From contig CM049308.1 of the NCBI GenBank assembly GCA_026874595.1, positions 14,527,501-14,591,500 on the forward strand: DNA of 64,000 bases. The letters run 5' to 3'. The first letter of the stretch is position 1. Each line of letters starts with the position of its first letter. Made by a program: the position numbers and the translations under genes. The notes below the pieces were generated by a model. The model saw nothing but the letters and a program-made list of their open reading frames with translations. It did not search any database and was not told the DNA's origin. Positions 51,171 through 63,724 of the stretch are shown in pieces. This stretch comes from Sipunculus nudus (lineage: Eukaryota; Annelida; Sipuncula; Golfingiida; Sipunculidae).

Positions 51171-51525
51171 AAGAGTATGAGGTGAACACTGTTTTCTAAG
51201 ATATACTCCCCCATAAACAGTGTGACATTTGACCTTTCTGTTAGGGGAAAAAGATTAGCAATGCCATAAATTCAAAATAGGCTTCACAACACTGCCTCAT
51301 CCAAATTATGTAAGGAAGGTCATTTTCTGCCTCTCTCTTTTTTTTTGATGTCTGTCAGTCTATGCACAAAATATCAACAAATTTCACAGTGGATAGGTGT
51401 TTATATTTTGGAGGTAAAGTTTTTGTAGCAAGGTTTTGATTATGATCCAGACCCAAATGCATTATCTTTCTTTTGTCTGTCTGATCATCTGTCTTGAACT
51501 TATTTTAAATAAATACCACTGGTGC

Positions 51526-51538
51526 TGCCATCTAGTGG
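51526..51538 (-). promoter_or_regulatory. CTCF-consensus-like motif, extended match
   Basis: The minus strand reads CCACTAGATGGCA followed by GCACC, a match to the extended CTCF motif CCASYAGRKGGCRSYV. It has the same 13 bp core as the site at 5223-5235 and the same orientation. Confidence 0.38.
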
Positions 51539-54119
51539 ATAAATATCTTATTATTATGGAATATCTGACATAATCAAGGAATATTTCTTTACATTTTGAA
51601 TTTATAAATTTGTTTTAAAAACAAACAAAGGTTTTTGTTGCATTGTTAGAAATATCTGTTCCTTTAGGGCTTCTTAAATCCCTTCTTTGACTGACATTTC
51701 TAAAATGCACCTAATGAGGTAAAATTCCTAAGGTGAAAATGTAAATGAGTGTAAATAATCCTGTCCGCTAAGGCCTGAAATGGTAAATGCTTGGCTGAAA
51801 ACATTTGATATTTTTTTTTTTGGTCTGAGGAAAATTCTGGTATAAACTTTAATTTACAAAATGCAATCACCTTTTTAGCTGCAACTGCTTGGTGAATGAT
51901 GGGATTTAGTGGAATAGGCCACATAAAGATTTCAATGCTGTGTGGTTTGTGTCATGAATGTGGTTTCTAACAGGGTTCAGACATGTACAGACAGGTAAGC
52001 CAGGAGGCTGGGGTTCAGAATTAGCCATCATTTATTTGTCTGGGGAAGGAGATGTCAGTGGATCTGTTAGGTCTGGGTGTTTGTATAATTGTGCAGAGGC
52101 CATTCCAGCCACTTTGGGAACTTTATGGTATAGTATTGATATTGTGTGATTGAAGAGATAGACAGAGGATATTGGCAGGTAATAGGTGGGACTTCTGTAG
52201 TTGCTGGTACCCCCTTGCATGGGGAGTATGATGTACTGGTTATGCCTGGACAATTGTATTCTGACTGCACTCTCTCCAGGGGTATGGCTTTTCTGCACTT
52301 AACGGGGCATCAACCAATGATGTTCCTGGTGCATTGAGGTACTGCTCAATGAATGGTTACGCCACACAGATCAGACCTTGCAGGCCGCTTGGATGTTTAC
52401 ACTGAGGCTTAAAGTTGGACCTACAGGGGATACATGTATCAGCTGATTTGGCATCACCATCAGACTCCAGACCAATTGGCATTTCCTACATCCCTGATGG
52501 AGCAATTGGTAAGCTGATCTGTATGATTAATCTGGTGATGCCATCCGTTATTCCTAGGGAATGGTGTCTAACTATTGTTAACATTAAATATCAAACGACA
52601 TTGATTTACAGAAATGAAATGTCACAGGTCTAGTTACAGGGAATGGGATACCAAGCTGGCTGTTTGCTTGCCTAATATACAAAGATCATTGCATCTGTCA
52701 GGTGAATGCAGTAACTCTGATGTTCAGTTGAGGTTTCTGACTGAAATATCAACTTGTGATAAAATTACACAAAGCATTAAATGACTTATTAAATTACATT
52801 TTGCATAAGTATACTCCTATATTTGTATTATTTTGAAAATCAATTACATTAATCCTAGAGAATATTTTTTTAACAGGCATGTCTGTTAGTAAGGCAGTTA
52901 TGAAGCTTTTGATAATATGATATCATGATATTAAGAATAAGACCAAGATCAGATCTTTTTTAACATATCTTAGATGTTTAAATATTTAAAGGATCCACAA
53001 ATATTAGAGGTGCTCAATCATGGACCTTTTGAAAAAGAATTAAGGTGGTAACTGGCTTCCTCTGTGTATATATTATTGATCTAAGAGTAATTTTGGTTGT
53101 GAAAAGTTCTTATAAGGCCTTCATGAAGGATTTGTGAACTTGTTAATCAACAACATGTTTGTAAACACAGCAAAGTTGACAAACAGGATAAACATGTAAC
53201 TTAAGGTGGTAGGTTGCATATATGCAGGGGTTGAAAGGTTACTTGTTGCAAAATACCATTTGCAAAGCTCTGACTCATTTGACTTGCTGCCAGATGCCCT
53301 TGTTGAGTTTGTTTTGATTATTTTGGTGGGCCCCCACGTATAATAAACACGTTGATATGAACAAAACAAGTAGCCTGTGTGCGGTGATATCCAAGTTTTT
53401 ATGTCCCGGTATTTTATGAAAGCTTCAAGGAAATACCTTCCGTTTATAAAGGTCAGATAGGTGATTTGGACCCTTTAATAATTTTTTTAAAATATCCAAT
53501 CAATATGGAGCTCTATGAATGCTCTCCCTCCCTTCTCTCTTCCACTGATCTATGACTTCTTGTGGCCAGTGCAGATACCTTGTTTCTCCTTTTTGCACTC
53601 GTGATGCAGATATGTCCGTAATGTATATATTCACAAGTTAACCTAGCTATCATCTTCTGTTCAGTTGTAGCTAACCCTAAGCACATATGTCAATGTTAAA
53701 CCCAACAGTGAGCTACTAAATTACACCCCTCCTTACAGTAGAGGATAACTAATTGGTGTAGAGGCAGCCTCTCACACACCTGTGCATTATGGGTTTATTA
53801 CCTGCACTCAGCTTACCTGGTCAATTAGACAGCACAGATTCCAGCCAGGTTATGATATAATGTTTCCCAGGTATCACTTCTTCACACACTACATGGCACA
53901 CATGATATACCCAGATATATATAACCCTGCCTCCGTACCACAAGATGAAGATACCGTAGAAGGGATACCCTGGAAGTATGCTAACATGGGATGCCACAGA
54001 TGAACTTGATATCACTAATGACACAATGTGTGGTTTTGTAATATTCTGGCTGTAGTGAAACTGTTGGTGTGCCTCAGAGGTTGTCTATCACATTATGTAA
54101 TGTCATTTATATTGGGCTG

Positions 54120-55205
54120 AGACAGTGCTGCAGTTTAATAGCATCTTATTGGAATTTTCCCAAGCTCACTGATTCAATGTTCATTGGATCACTGATGACT
54201 GAGAAAGGCATAGATTGCAAATATCATTTTTACTGGAATAAATGAAGACACTTGTGCAGTGTACATTAGATCACTAATGAATAATGCAGGGTTTTACTAC
54301 AAATATCATCTTTTCTGGAACATGTGAAGAGACTGATGCACTGTTCATATAATCATTGACAGCTAGTGTTTGTTACACTGATGCAGTGTTATAACTCTGC
54401 TTATGGAAGGCTGTTAAAGACACTGATGCAGTGTTTATATTATCATTGACAATATTTGTTACACTGATACATTGTTTGTTACACTGCTTATATTGAGGGC
54501 TGTCAAATACAGGGATGCAGTGATAATATGACCAGTAATAGCTGGATACTTAGACTTTGACACTTGAATACTGTCATTATTTGAGTGTATGTCATAAACA
54601 CTGACACAGTGTTCATTTCATCAATATTGGGGACTGAGACAGTGATGTAGAGTTTATATATTATGGAGCATCTCAAAACTTTTGGAACACTGTTTGTTTG
54701 TTTCATCAGTGATTTGAAGTGAGACTGGTTCAGTGTTGAGTCAAGGATGCAGTGCTGATGTATTCATAACTGTTTGCCAAGACACTGATGCAGTGTCTAT
54801 TACATCAATGGTGTAGACTGAGCCAGTGATGCAGTGTAAATGATGTTGTAACAACAGTGGCGCAGTGTAATGTTATCATATTCATATCAGTGTCAAAGAC
54901 ACTGATACAGTGTTTATATTACAGGTAATCTGGACTGAGACTTTGTAACAGTGTTAATGTCATCATCACTGGAGTATATCAAACACATTTGTGCATGCCC
55001 GGATGTTGAAACAGTGATGCAGTGTTCAAGAAACAGTGCAGTGCCAAGTATTTCTGGAGAAAATCAAAAACACTTTTTTGAGTGAAGTAGACTCAGGGCA
55101 ATATACAGTGTCAACATCATCATTACCAGAGTGAGTTAAAGACATTGATGCAGTGTTGTATCACAGTTGGTGATACCTTGTGTTAAAACCACCAGTTATG
55201 CAGTA
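54120..55205. repeat. Degenerate array built on ACACTGATGCAGTGT
   Basis: The 15 bp imperfect palindrome ACACTG-ATG-CAGTGT and close variants recur many times, separated by 40-100 bp of TTTATATTATCATTGACA-like spacer. Spacing and sequence are irregular, so it is an old, decayed minisatellite. Confidence 0.75.
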
Positions 55206-56440
55206 TGGTTGAACCTTAGTGCTATATTAACATCATCAGGATCAATACCATAGAGACACTTGAACTTTCACATTTATTGGTGGTGGAATTGTGAGAGGCA
55301 TTTGCATTCTCTGGATAGTAAATAACCTGCTCTGTTGAAAGTATAATATGCAATATCCCACTGAAAGATTCTTCTACAATGCATTTTGAAGTACATGGAG
55401 AAAAAGGGTATAATTTTACAGATATATCCTTATCTTATAATCAGCTATGAATATCTTCAGTCTGATATAAGATATCACTATTTTATGTCCCTGTATGTAT
55501 AAATAAACCTCTATAAAGAGTACATATATGCAGACTTCCTTCAGGTGGGTCAGCTATTTATGACAATACCAGGGTCTATATTTAAGTATGTGTCTGCTGG
55601 AAAGCAGCCAATATGTTGTGCATATGTTGAAATAAATGCTGTAACATACCCTTGACAGAGCTTCACATTAGCAGCTCTGTGCTCTCCTAGGGCAATTGGT
55701 TTTCAACTGATCTTCATTGGTTAGCTGTCATAAGGGTTGAAGCTCAATGTGAGTCAAAGCACTCCCTCCCCCCCCCCTACAACCCCCCCCCCCCCCCAGT
55801 GCAGAGCCCCCTTGTAAAAAGCTGGGCTCCAACTTGAATGGTAAAGAAGACAAATCATATCTGATAAATATAGGAATTTTGGACTAAATGTACAATATAG
55901 ATAAACAAATGCTCTCAAAATATATAACTTGGTAACTTATATAAAATTAAACAGACAATAATTAAAAAAAGGCACCCCGAGTAATACCTGTGATTGTTAT
56001 CAATTTCCTAAATTTTTATGCAACTGTGATAAAGTATCTCCCAGTGGATAAATAAGCTTGGCCCAATGGAAATTACATGTAGCTATGATGGTAGTCCAGC
56101 GTTTTTCTAAATATATGATTGTTCTTATGTACTATATCATCTGTTATTCACATTTTCCTGAAAAAAAAGAAATATTCATTTCAAGAAAAACAGTCAATAT
56201 GCTTATGTATGGTTCAGCTTGTCAAGTCTCTTGATGCGATTAGACATCTCTTTATATGTTACACAGTTTCCAAACTGCCTGCATCTAGATTTCCCTGAAT
56301 TTTGGAAACTAATTCAGTATTTCTTAATGAAATCTCAGACATTAAAGTTGTTGAGCATTGTTCGCACAAGTAATAATGCAGATGATCAAATTCTAGCAAT
56401 ATTATAATTTATACAGAAATTATGCATCCAACTTATTTAC

Positions 56441-56521
<81 letters not shown>
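56441..56521. repeat. Compound (TA)n(GA)n microsatellite
   Basis: About 44 bp of TA repeat pass directly into about 37 bp of GA repeat. A long minus-strand frame across it is only the repeat being read through. Confidence 0.95.
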
Positions 56522-56525
<4 letters not shown>

Positions 56526-57057
56526 AAGAGGGAGACTGAACAGAGTCTCATCCTGTGTAATACATCAGTTCTGGTCTTTGTGAAGTTTGTCTGCCAGAAA
56601 GGACAGTTATTGTTTGAATTGTTGCATGCTGGGATGATAAAATCAACAACACAGTTTGGAGATGGAGTTAGAGTCCTGTCATCTAAGGAGGATACCAGAT
56701 GTAGCATGCCATTGGTGTCTGATGCGTTGGTTCACTGATGCACGTGCTCGATTAAATTACATATGGTTGAAAATATGTACTTTTTATGTACTGGAATGCA
56801 GTAAAATAAGTACATATCATTGAATGGTAATTATGCTTGTTATAAATATGAACACCTATTATTTCGTTAACATTAGAATCTTATAGTTATCATTATAATA
56901 ATCAAATCACTTATTATAATAACAGAATTATTAATTATGGCTACCATGAATTTAATTAAAGTAATATATTACTCATATTTTTTAACAGTTTGTTTGGTTG
57001 TATTTGTTTACAGTGCCCATGTTTATTTATAGAATTGATTGCATTTTGTATAGAGGT

Positions 57058-57129
57058 AGATCTTGATCAAGGCAAGGAAGACCCCTGTATGGTTGATCCA
57101 TGTCCAAGATTATCCAGCTCAGATCCAGG
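57058..57129 (+). CDS. Possible small exon, gene unknown
   Basis: Acceptor-like gcattttgtatag is followed by an open stretch encoding VDLDQGKEDPCMVDPCPRLS and SSDP, then a donor-like CCAG|gtattt. Residue composition (Asp, Pro, Cys, Ser, few hydrophobics) looks more coding than the surrounding DNA. It does not join the putative terminal PAS exon at this acceptor: the donor at 49500 would create TAG. It would join only with an internal, poor acceptor (gaggtag). It may belong to another transcript or be spurious. Confidence 0.2.
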
Positions 57130-57862
57130 TATTTTTAACTGGCACATGGCCTCTCCCAACCCTGCATGGTTGCTTCACTGTATTGATGAAGTCAGTTTAC
57201 TTTTGCAGAAATATATAGGGGTACTGCAGAATATGTCATTACGTTTGACACAGTTAAAAAAAAAATTGTTAGTTTAGCTGATTTAAGCCATTGCTACAAT
57301 TACAGCTCTGAGCATATGGAATTATCAAGGTTGTATTCTGAAACTGACCAAACCACTTAATACATTTTAAAGACACTTTTGTCCTTATTTTTTAAAAAAT
57401 CAATAAAAAAGGTAAAAATCAATTGATGAGGTCATATAGAAAAATATGTCTCATATATTTCTCTTATTGATTTAAAGTGACTCTTAGTTCACAACGTCAC
57501 TTTCTGTGATATCTCTGTGAAAAAAAGAAGAAAAGTGAGACATCTTACTTTAAAATTCTGTCATCTGGTTGAGAGAGACATGTTTTTTGTTTTATACTGG
57601 ACAACATCTGTCGCAAGGGTAACATTGATACGACCCTGACAGGTCAAAACTTGCAAGGGTTTTGTAGTTGTTTGAAGTATAACAGCCCCACTGCTACTCA
57701 TAAATGACCAGAACAGTTTGGTGCTAGGAGGTCATATAGTAATCAATAATTTCTGTTGCCAGTTTGTATTGTATATGAGGACAGATTGGAGATTGTTCAG
57801 ACCTCTTCTGAGTCCATCAGTAATATGGTCACTGTATGTTGTCATTCCATCTATCCATCTGC

Positions 57863-57966
57863 AGGCTGCTCAGTATAACGTACAGAATCTCTTTCATGTA
57901 ACTGTAACCATTGAGGCTCGACACATCACATTTGATAACCTAAAAAATGTTTGGAGAACTCCTTAG
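57863..57966 (+). CDS. Possible small terminal exon, gene unknown
   Basis: A pyrimidine-rich acceptor (cattccatctatccatctgcag) precedes an open frame reading AAQYNVQNLFHVTVTIEARH then ITFDNLKNVWRTP and TAG. The alternating FHVTVTIEARHITF looks like a beta strand. It cannot follow the candidate exon near 57.1 kb in phase (a TAA would arise). Nothing identifies a gene, and the evidence is only splice-site quality and open frame. Confidence 0.15.
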
Positions 57967-58643
57967 ATGCGTGGGCAGTCTTTAATTAGTTTAAAATAGA
58001 TAAAGGTTTTTGCACGTTGCAAATTATTTTTTTTTCAAGACAAAACATTAAAATGTTTTAAAAGCATATGATGCTGATTTATTAAAAAGTAAAGTGCATT
58101 TTGCATCCTAATATTTATATCCTTGTCACTTTGAAAAGTCTGAGTTAAATTTTGGATACAATTTAAAACTTCTACATTGCAGGTGTTTTTGAACTACAAA
58201 TGTATAGCCAAAAAAAAGAGCTAGCTTCCTATTGTAACGGGAAAGCTTTGATCCACTGAAATAACCATGGTAACAGATCTTTAAACATAGCCATGCAGTT
58301 GTTCCAGATTGGTGACATGTATCACCTATATTATGAAATTTAACTTCTTGCTTTTTGGCTTTGTGACTCTTAGAAATCTTAAATCATGTTGCAATAAATA
58401 TTGAATTAATGAATACATACTTTTCACACATGTCACTGTCATCTTGCAAATTGCATGGTTTTACTGCTTAAAAGATAAACGTAATAAAAAGCCATTTATC
58501 TGAGCACCATTACCCATAGGCCACATGCGTTGTTTTGCAGCTCTGGTTTTCATATAAAAAAGAGCAAGGAACACTCCCTCATAGACAGGCACAAAGAGAC
58601 AAGTTTCCGGCCTGGGTCAGTGGGTGCATTCTTGAGGCACTAT

Positions 58644-59030
58644 CAGGGCTCTACATTGACTTTTCAAAGTAGGCCAAATAACATTTAGCTTTCAGTTGTG
58701 CTACATTAATCATCACTACTCCAACAAGAATCAATGATCATAGCAACAAACACACAAAAAATGTTAAACATGTGTTCCAAATCATTATTTCGCAACAGTA
58801 TTAAATGTTTGTTTGTTAAAAATATTTTTCTTAAGTATTTTCACAGATACACATACAGGTAATTTTAAGATACAGGTATTATAATATTATCTCCAAGACT
58901 ATAGATTATATAGATTCAGGCTTTTGGGTAAAGGTTTATGTTGTGGAGCCCACTTTTGGTTGCCCTTAATTACCACTTTCTGGGACATTCACTTGCCCGG
59001 GCAAGTAGTTAACTGTTAAAGTCAAGCCCT
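58644..59030. mobile_element. AGGGCT MITE, longer copy
   Basis: It begins CAGGGCTCTACATTGACTTT and ends GTTAAAGTCAAGCCCT, inverted with respect to each other. It contains ACTTGCCCGGGCAAGT and ACTTTTGGTTGCCCT. It is related in opposite orientation to the element at 28907-29185. ACTAT occurs on both flanks (CACTAT before, AACTATAT after) and could be a short target duplication. Confidence 0.6.
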
Positions 59031-59649
59031 AACTATATCCATACATAGAATGTGATTGTGAATAGACACAGATACTCATCACAGCATTAAATGACATGTT
59101 TTCAGTGTGCCTGTCTGGCTCACTTCGTGTACATGTTGTATTGTGTAGAGCTGGCATGTAGGTTATTCTGATACCTGTAAGTAATGGTAATAGGTATCAT
59201 ACCCACAAAATCAAGCCATAGCTGTACTACTGCACAGGTATGTGGATTATTCCTTTAATAACACAATGTTTACCTATTATCAATTTTGAAAGGTCAGTCT
59301 TGTTTTTTTGCACTATTTCTCTGACAGTTGAGCTACAGTGTAGATACCTACAAAACAAAAACCATTTAGCCAAAAAAAAAATTATTTCATATTTTGATTT
59401 ATCTCAAAAGTGTTAGTGTTGTTAATCAAATTTAAGACTTTATTGTTAGGATTAATTTAGAATGCTGAATTATTCTGTAACTTCTCACAATTTCATTACA
59501 GGTATTATCTCACTCACTTTGTATATATAAAAGATTTTCAATAATCACTACAGGGATCGATTACTGTAGGGAAGTGTTTAGAACCAAAAAATAGATATGC
59601 CACACGTTTGACCTCTTGGGAAAATTGATCCTATTAAAGGTGGGTTTAC

Positions 59650-59979
59650 TGGCTTCTATGGCTCAGGGGTAGAGCGCAGGGCTCAAAGCCGGGAGATCAT
59701 GAGTTCGAATCTCAGCCGAGCCGGTGAGATTTTTTCACGGTCGACCCCTACCCAGGGTGGGTGCTCTGCAGGCCCGATGGGGAGACTGTACCCAACAGTC
59801 GGGTTTCACTCACAAACGAGTGCACCTTTCGGGGGTTCCTCAGTGTTATGACCCAGCAATAGGGATAAGACACACCCAGGACCCGCGGGAGTGAATCGCC
59901 GAGCCTGGTTGACGCCAGAGCACCGGAATGGAAATTCTGTGGTTGTATACAGACTTAGTTAAGCAAGCATTTAAAAAAT
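59650..59979 (+). mobile_element. tRNA-derived SINE, well preserved copy
   Basis: The tRNA-like head has perfect-looking box A (TGGCTCAGGGGTAGAGC, 59659-59675) and box B (GAGTTCGAATCTC, 59701-59713), with an anticodon-like stem between them. The body is GC-rich against its surroundings (CCGATGGGGAGACTG, CCTTTCGGGGGTTCCTCAG, GACCCGCGGGAGTGAATCG). The tail reads GACTTAGTTAAGCAAGCATT then TTAAAAAATA. A poly-A run follows at about 60000. Compared with the copy at 27499 this one is nearly intact, so it is younger. The 3' end should match the tail of the partner LINE. Confidence 0.88.
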
Positions 59980-61885
59980 AGAGGCGGTTACCTCCACCAA
60001 AAAAAAAATGGGTGTTCTAGAATTCAGTGTCAAAGGGGGTTTATATATAAATAGGTTAAAACCTGTACAAAAGGTTTGAAAGTTGGACCCTTTATGCCAT
60101 TGCCATACAAGTTACATTAAGCAAGGCTTCAGATTTCAGGGATTAATTTCTCTTTATAAACATGGAATTTGTTTTAATTAAATGGGTCTCAATTAAGTTT
60201 AATCAATTTTCTTTTTCACCATGTTCATGCTTATAATCATTCTTTTCAGCTTCAGTTTCACATCCAGTAACATTTCCCAGGGCTTTTTCAATTACTGTAG
60301 ATTAATACCTCACAAGTCCTAACATAATGTAATGTAAACTAGAAGAATCAGCTTTTGGAACAAACTACTTCAGTAATCAAAAATGAAAATGTAAGAATTA
60401 CTGTATAGAAAATATCCAAATTATTTTGTTTATGCTGGGATTCAGACCAAGACAGCTATCCTTTCGATCATCCCCACTGTCCACTGGTCCATTCTGCTGA
60501 CCCAGTCGTTATTCATGGATACTTGTGAAGCTGTGTGAATTGAATATACTATTTTTCAGTTCAAATTTTGATTAAATACATTGATTAATGCAGCCTTTTT
60601 TTTTTCACAAGGAGAAAATTGGCTACAAGCATTTTTTGCCCACCACTACTACCATAACTATACAGCCTTTAATTTAGAGGCAACATTTTGTAGAGAAATT
60701 GTAAAAATCACATAATTAATTTAACTTTTTTTGGCAAGTACTGTGATTTCACTATGATGGCATAAATAGTACATACAAGGAGGGTCAGTTTATCTGAAGT
60801 GTCCTGCTTAGAAAGTGTACATGTAATTTATTGATCTTGTTTTGTATAACTATGTGCATATATAAAAGTGTATTTTCAGTTAAATGTCAGTACAGATAAT
60901 CAGTTTCCTGTACTTGTAGATGATGAGTTCTTGAAAAAGCACTACTATTTGGTTTTACACACTTTCATATGTGAACTTTACATTTGATACAACAGTAAAG
61001 ACTGCCTCAGTGTAGTAACATAGGTTCTGTGAGAAAGATAACAAGACTATGTTTGGACCATTTTCTCCACTTCTTATCTTATCTACGTACAGTTTCAGGG
61101 GGTGTTATCAGGGGCTTGACACCACACACTTATAGAGGCCACAGGTTTCTCCTATGATAGGTAATTCATGGCTTTATCATGTTGTTTTTGACATCAGTGT
61201 CTCCTATACTTTGATATTATTTTCTATTCCCTAACATATATCCCTTCAACACCAGTTAGCTCCTGAGACTGACATAAGAGAGTTAATAGAGAGGTCAGAG
61301 TGGCACTGCAAGCCATTTCAAAATCTGGGCTAAAAATCTTAATGGGGAAGCATTTTTGAAAAATTTTTACCTCTTAATTATAAAAATTGTGTTGTGTAGA
61401 CTTACCTGGACCAACTGTTAAATGTGTTCATTTACTTTTTGAAAGCAACCAAGATATGTGCTAAAAAATTCCAAGCAGCCAAACATGAGTAAAAACATAT
61501 ACCCCCATTTTCTTCAATGGAGGAGCCTGCTGTACCTTTTAATAATCATACTTGCCACACAGATGGTATAGTCTATACCCTTTCAAATAGCACTTAAACT
61601 GTAAAGCTGGGGATAACATTACCCACTGTAAAACAAGTTATATGACTTGAGGCAGGACTTATGCTAGTGCTTAAGGTTTTTGTTTTTTGGAGCTGGATGC
61701 CTTTGGTTTTATTCCCGTCAGTGCTTCAAAAAAGTAAAAGTGTCAAATCTTGACACGCTTCTCATGCAGCAGTTTCACACTGCAGTCATCCCAGACATCC
61801 TTTCGTATATACATCTGCTACTTTGTATAGCAATGATCTCTTGGTTTCCACACCAGGGTAGGCATGCACAGAGCAAAGAATGGTA

Positions 61886-61968
61886 ATCAGACCAATGAGA
61901 GTATGGTATGGCATTGTGCATCCAGCTCCAAATTTGAAACATGCGACTTCCTGTCTCATTGGTCTGAT
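61886..61968. repeat. 15 bp perfect inverted repeat, 53 bp spacer
   Basis: ATCAGACCAATGAGA (61886-61900) is the reverse complement of TCTCATTGGTCTGAT (61954-61968). Both arms contain CCAAT/ATTGG. It could be a tiny fold-back element or an RNA hairpin. Confidence 0.75.
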
Positions 61969-63724
61969 AACACTTGATTCTGGCATATATTTATCAACAG
62001 TTTTATTGTATATTTAATTATTTTCCTCCTCATTCAGTAGACAGTGCCATGGACCTAATTTTTAGAAAAAAAAAGTATGTGAGATACTCTAAATAAGCTG
62101 ACAAACATGAAAACCAAGGATAAGTATATTTTGTTTGCCTCTCACATATTTTAAATACTGTGCACATGTGTTATCTATTTTTTGTGCAGTTTTGAATGTG
62201 TTTATTTTAAGGTATTAAATTGAACCAAGTACCTTGGTCATCTGAAGTGAATAGTCTATTCCTTGCGTCCCAGAGCCTTGTGTCATTAGCACCTTTTTGT
62301 GTAGGGTTAGAATATAGGATGGATGTCTCATGATGGACCATCATTTATACAGAATGTTTTTATGTCTACCATTCAGGTAGTATAGTGATAGAGTGATAGT
62401 CCCCGATGTATACTCACCAATATATTATGTTGATAAGATAGAGCTCCCAAGGTCTAGTGATAGTTGTAGGTGTCCCAGAAGTTGAACTGCTACTATCAGG
62501 CTTGGGTTTCTGACAGTATATCATTGCGCTGTAGATTATATTTCACCATTTTACTGGTTGAAGTAGCCTACTTGTACAGCGTCCTGATTAGTGAACCCTC
62601 TACAGCTGGTACAGAATCTAAAGGAGCTAGTTTATACATGTCTGTGCTCTTCTGTCTCAGTGTGCCTTAATTATTTTAAGGTACAGATATGGTTGAAGTT
62701 GCCACATGCGCTCCAAGGTAGGTACAAGAAATTAAAAAAAAATATATTTCATGCACATTGTTCTCAGAAAGTCTTTTTTTAGCTAAAGGATCAATCAGAA
62801 TAGCGGTTTATCAGGGAAAGTACTTTCAATATCATTGCACCAAAATAAATAATTTGTAAAGATATATGAATTCAAATGAATTACAAATTTGTTGCTATTT
62901 TATATTTCTTTCCCCATGTGGAATGTCATTTATAAAAATGTTCAACAATTTTGTTATCTATCAGCTTTTCAGAACATTTTTTCAAAAATGCTTTGAACTC
63001 AAAACCTTAATTGCCACATCATCTTGTAAATAACAGATCTAATGCTGTTAATTCATTTTTACAAGTCAGAAAAATATTCTTTTAGCCATGTATATTGACA
63101 TGCCCACTCAGCAGCATAAAAAAACAAATATCTTGTTAATGTTCACTCTGAGTCTCACATTTGACTTTTTCAAGCAGGCCCTCGATATTTGATGAGTCAT
63201 TTTCCAAGCTGCAATTAATTTGTGTTTTATGGTAATTTTTTCATCAATATTTGCCACTGTTCATCATGCCAGGCAGCATGAGAAGTAAGGCCATCTTGTG
63301 TCGTGATTATAAATTCTTAACAGCTTCCTGGAGAGTCTGTGGAGCTGATTTGATTGCTGTCATGCTCTTCACTGAAGCTTCAGGTCTTCCTGGCCTGATA
63401 CTTTTTAATGATAAATCACTTACAGTCTTGTACATAGGCTGTCAGGTGCTGCTGTATAAATAGGCCCCCCCCCCCCCCCGGAAAGCTCTAATGACTGTGC
63501 TCTTAGCTTGGTTCCTGTTCCAGGCTGTATATCTAACCATATATAAGAGGATGGATGCATTTCTGTTGACAGTATTAATTTTGGTATTATCAAGATGGGC
63601 TTTTAAAAAGTCACCATCAATTGGTTGCCCCAGTTCAACTGTTACTCCAGTTACAGCTAAGAGGCATCATGGAAAATTAATATAATCGAATGCCTGATGT
63701 CTACATGTTCACCAGGTGCATCAT

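Noticed and set aside
52415-52633. ORF with a Ser/Pro stretch as a possible C-terminal exon of the HIF-like gene
   Set aside because: No LxxLAP or other HIF tail motif, no suitable splice sites in phase, and several overlapping frames of similar length.
53782-54003. Plus-strand ORF with plausible composition (73 residues)
   Set aside because: No acceptor or donor in frame that connects it to another exon, no recognised family, and the length is within chance expectation.
56420-56707. Minus-strand ORF with Ser-Leu and Tyr-Ile runs
   Set aside because: It reads through the compound TA/GA microsatellite.
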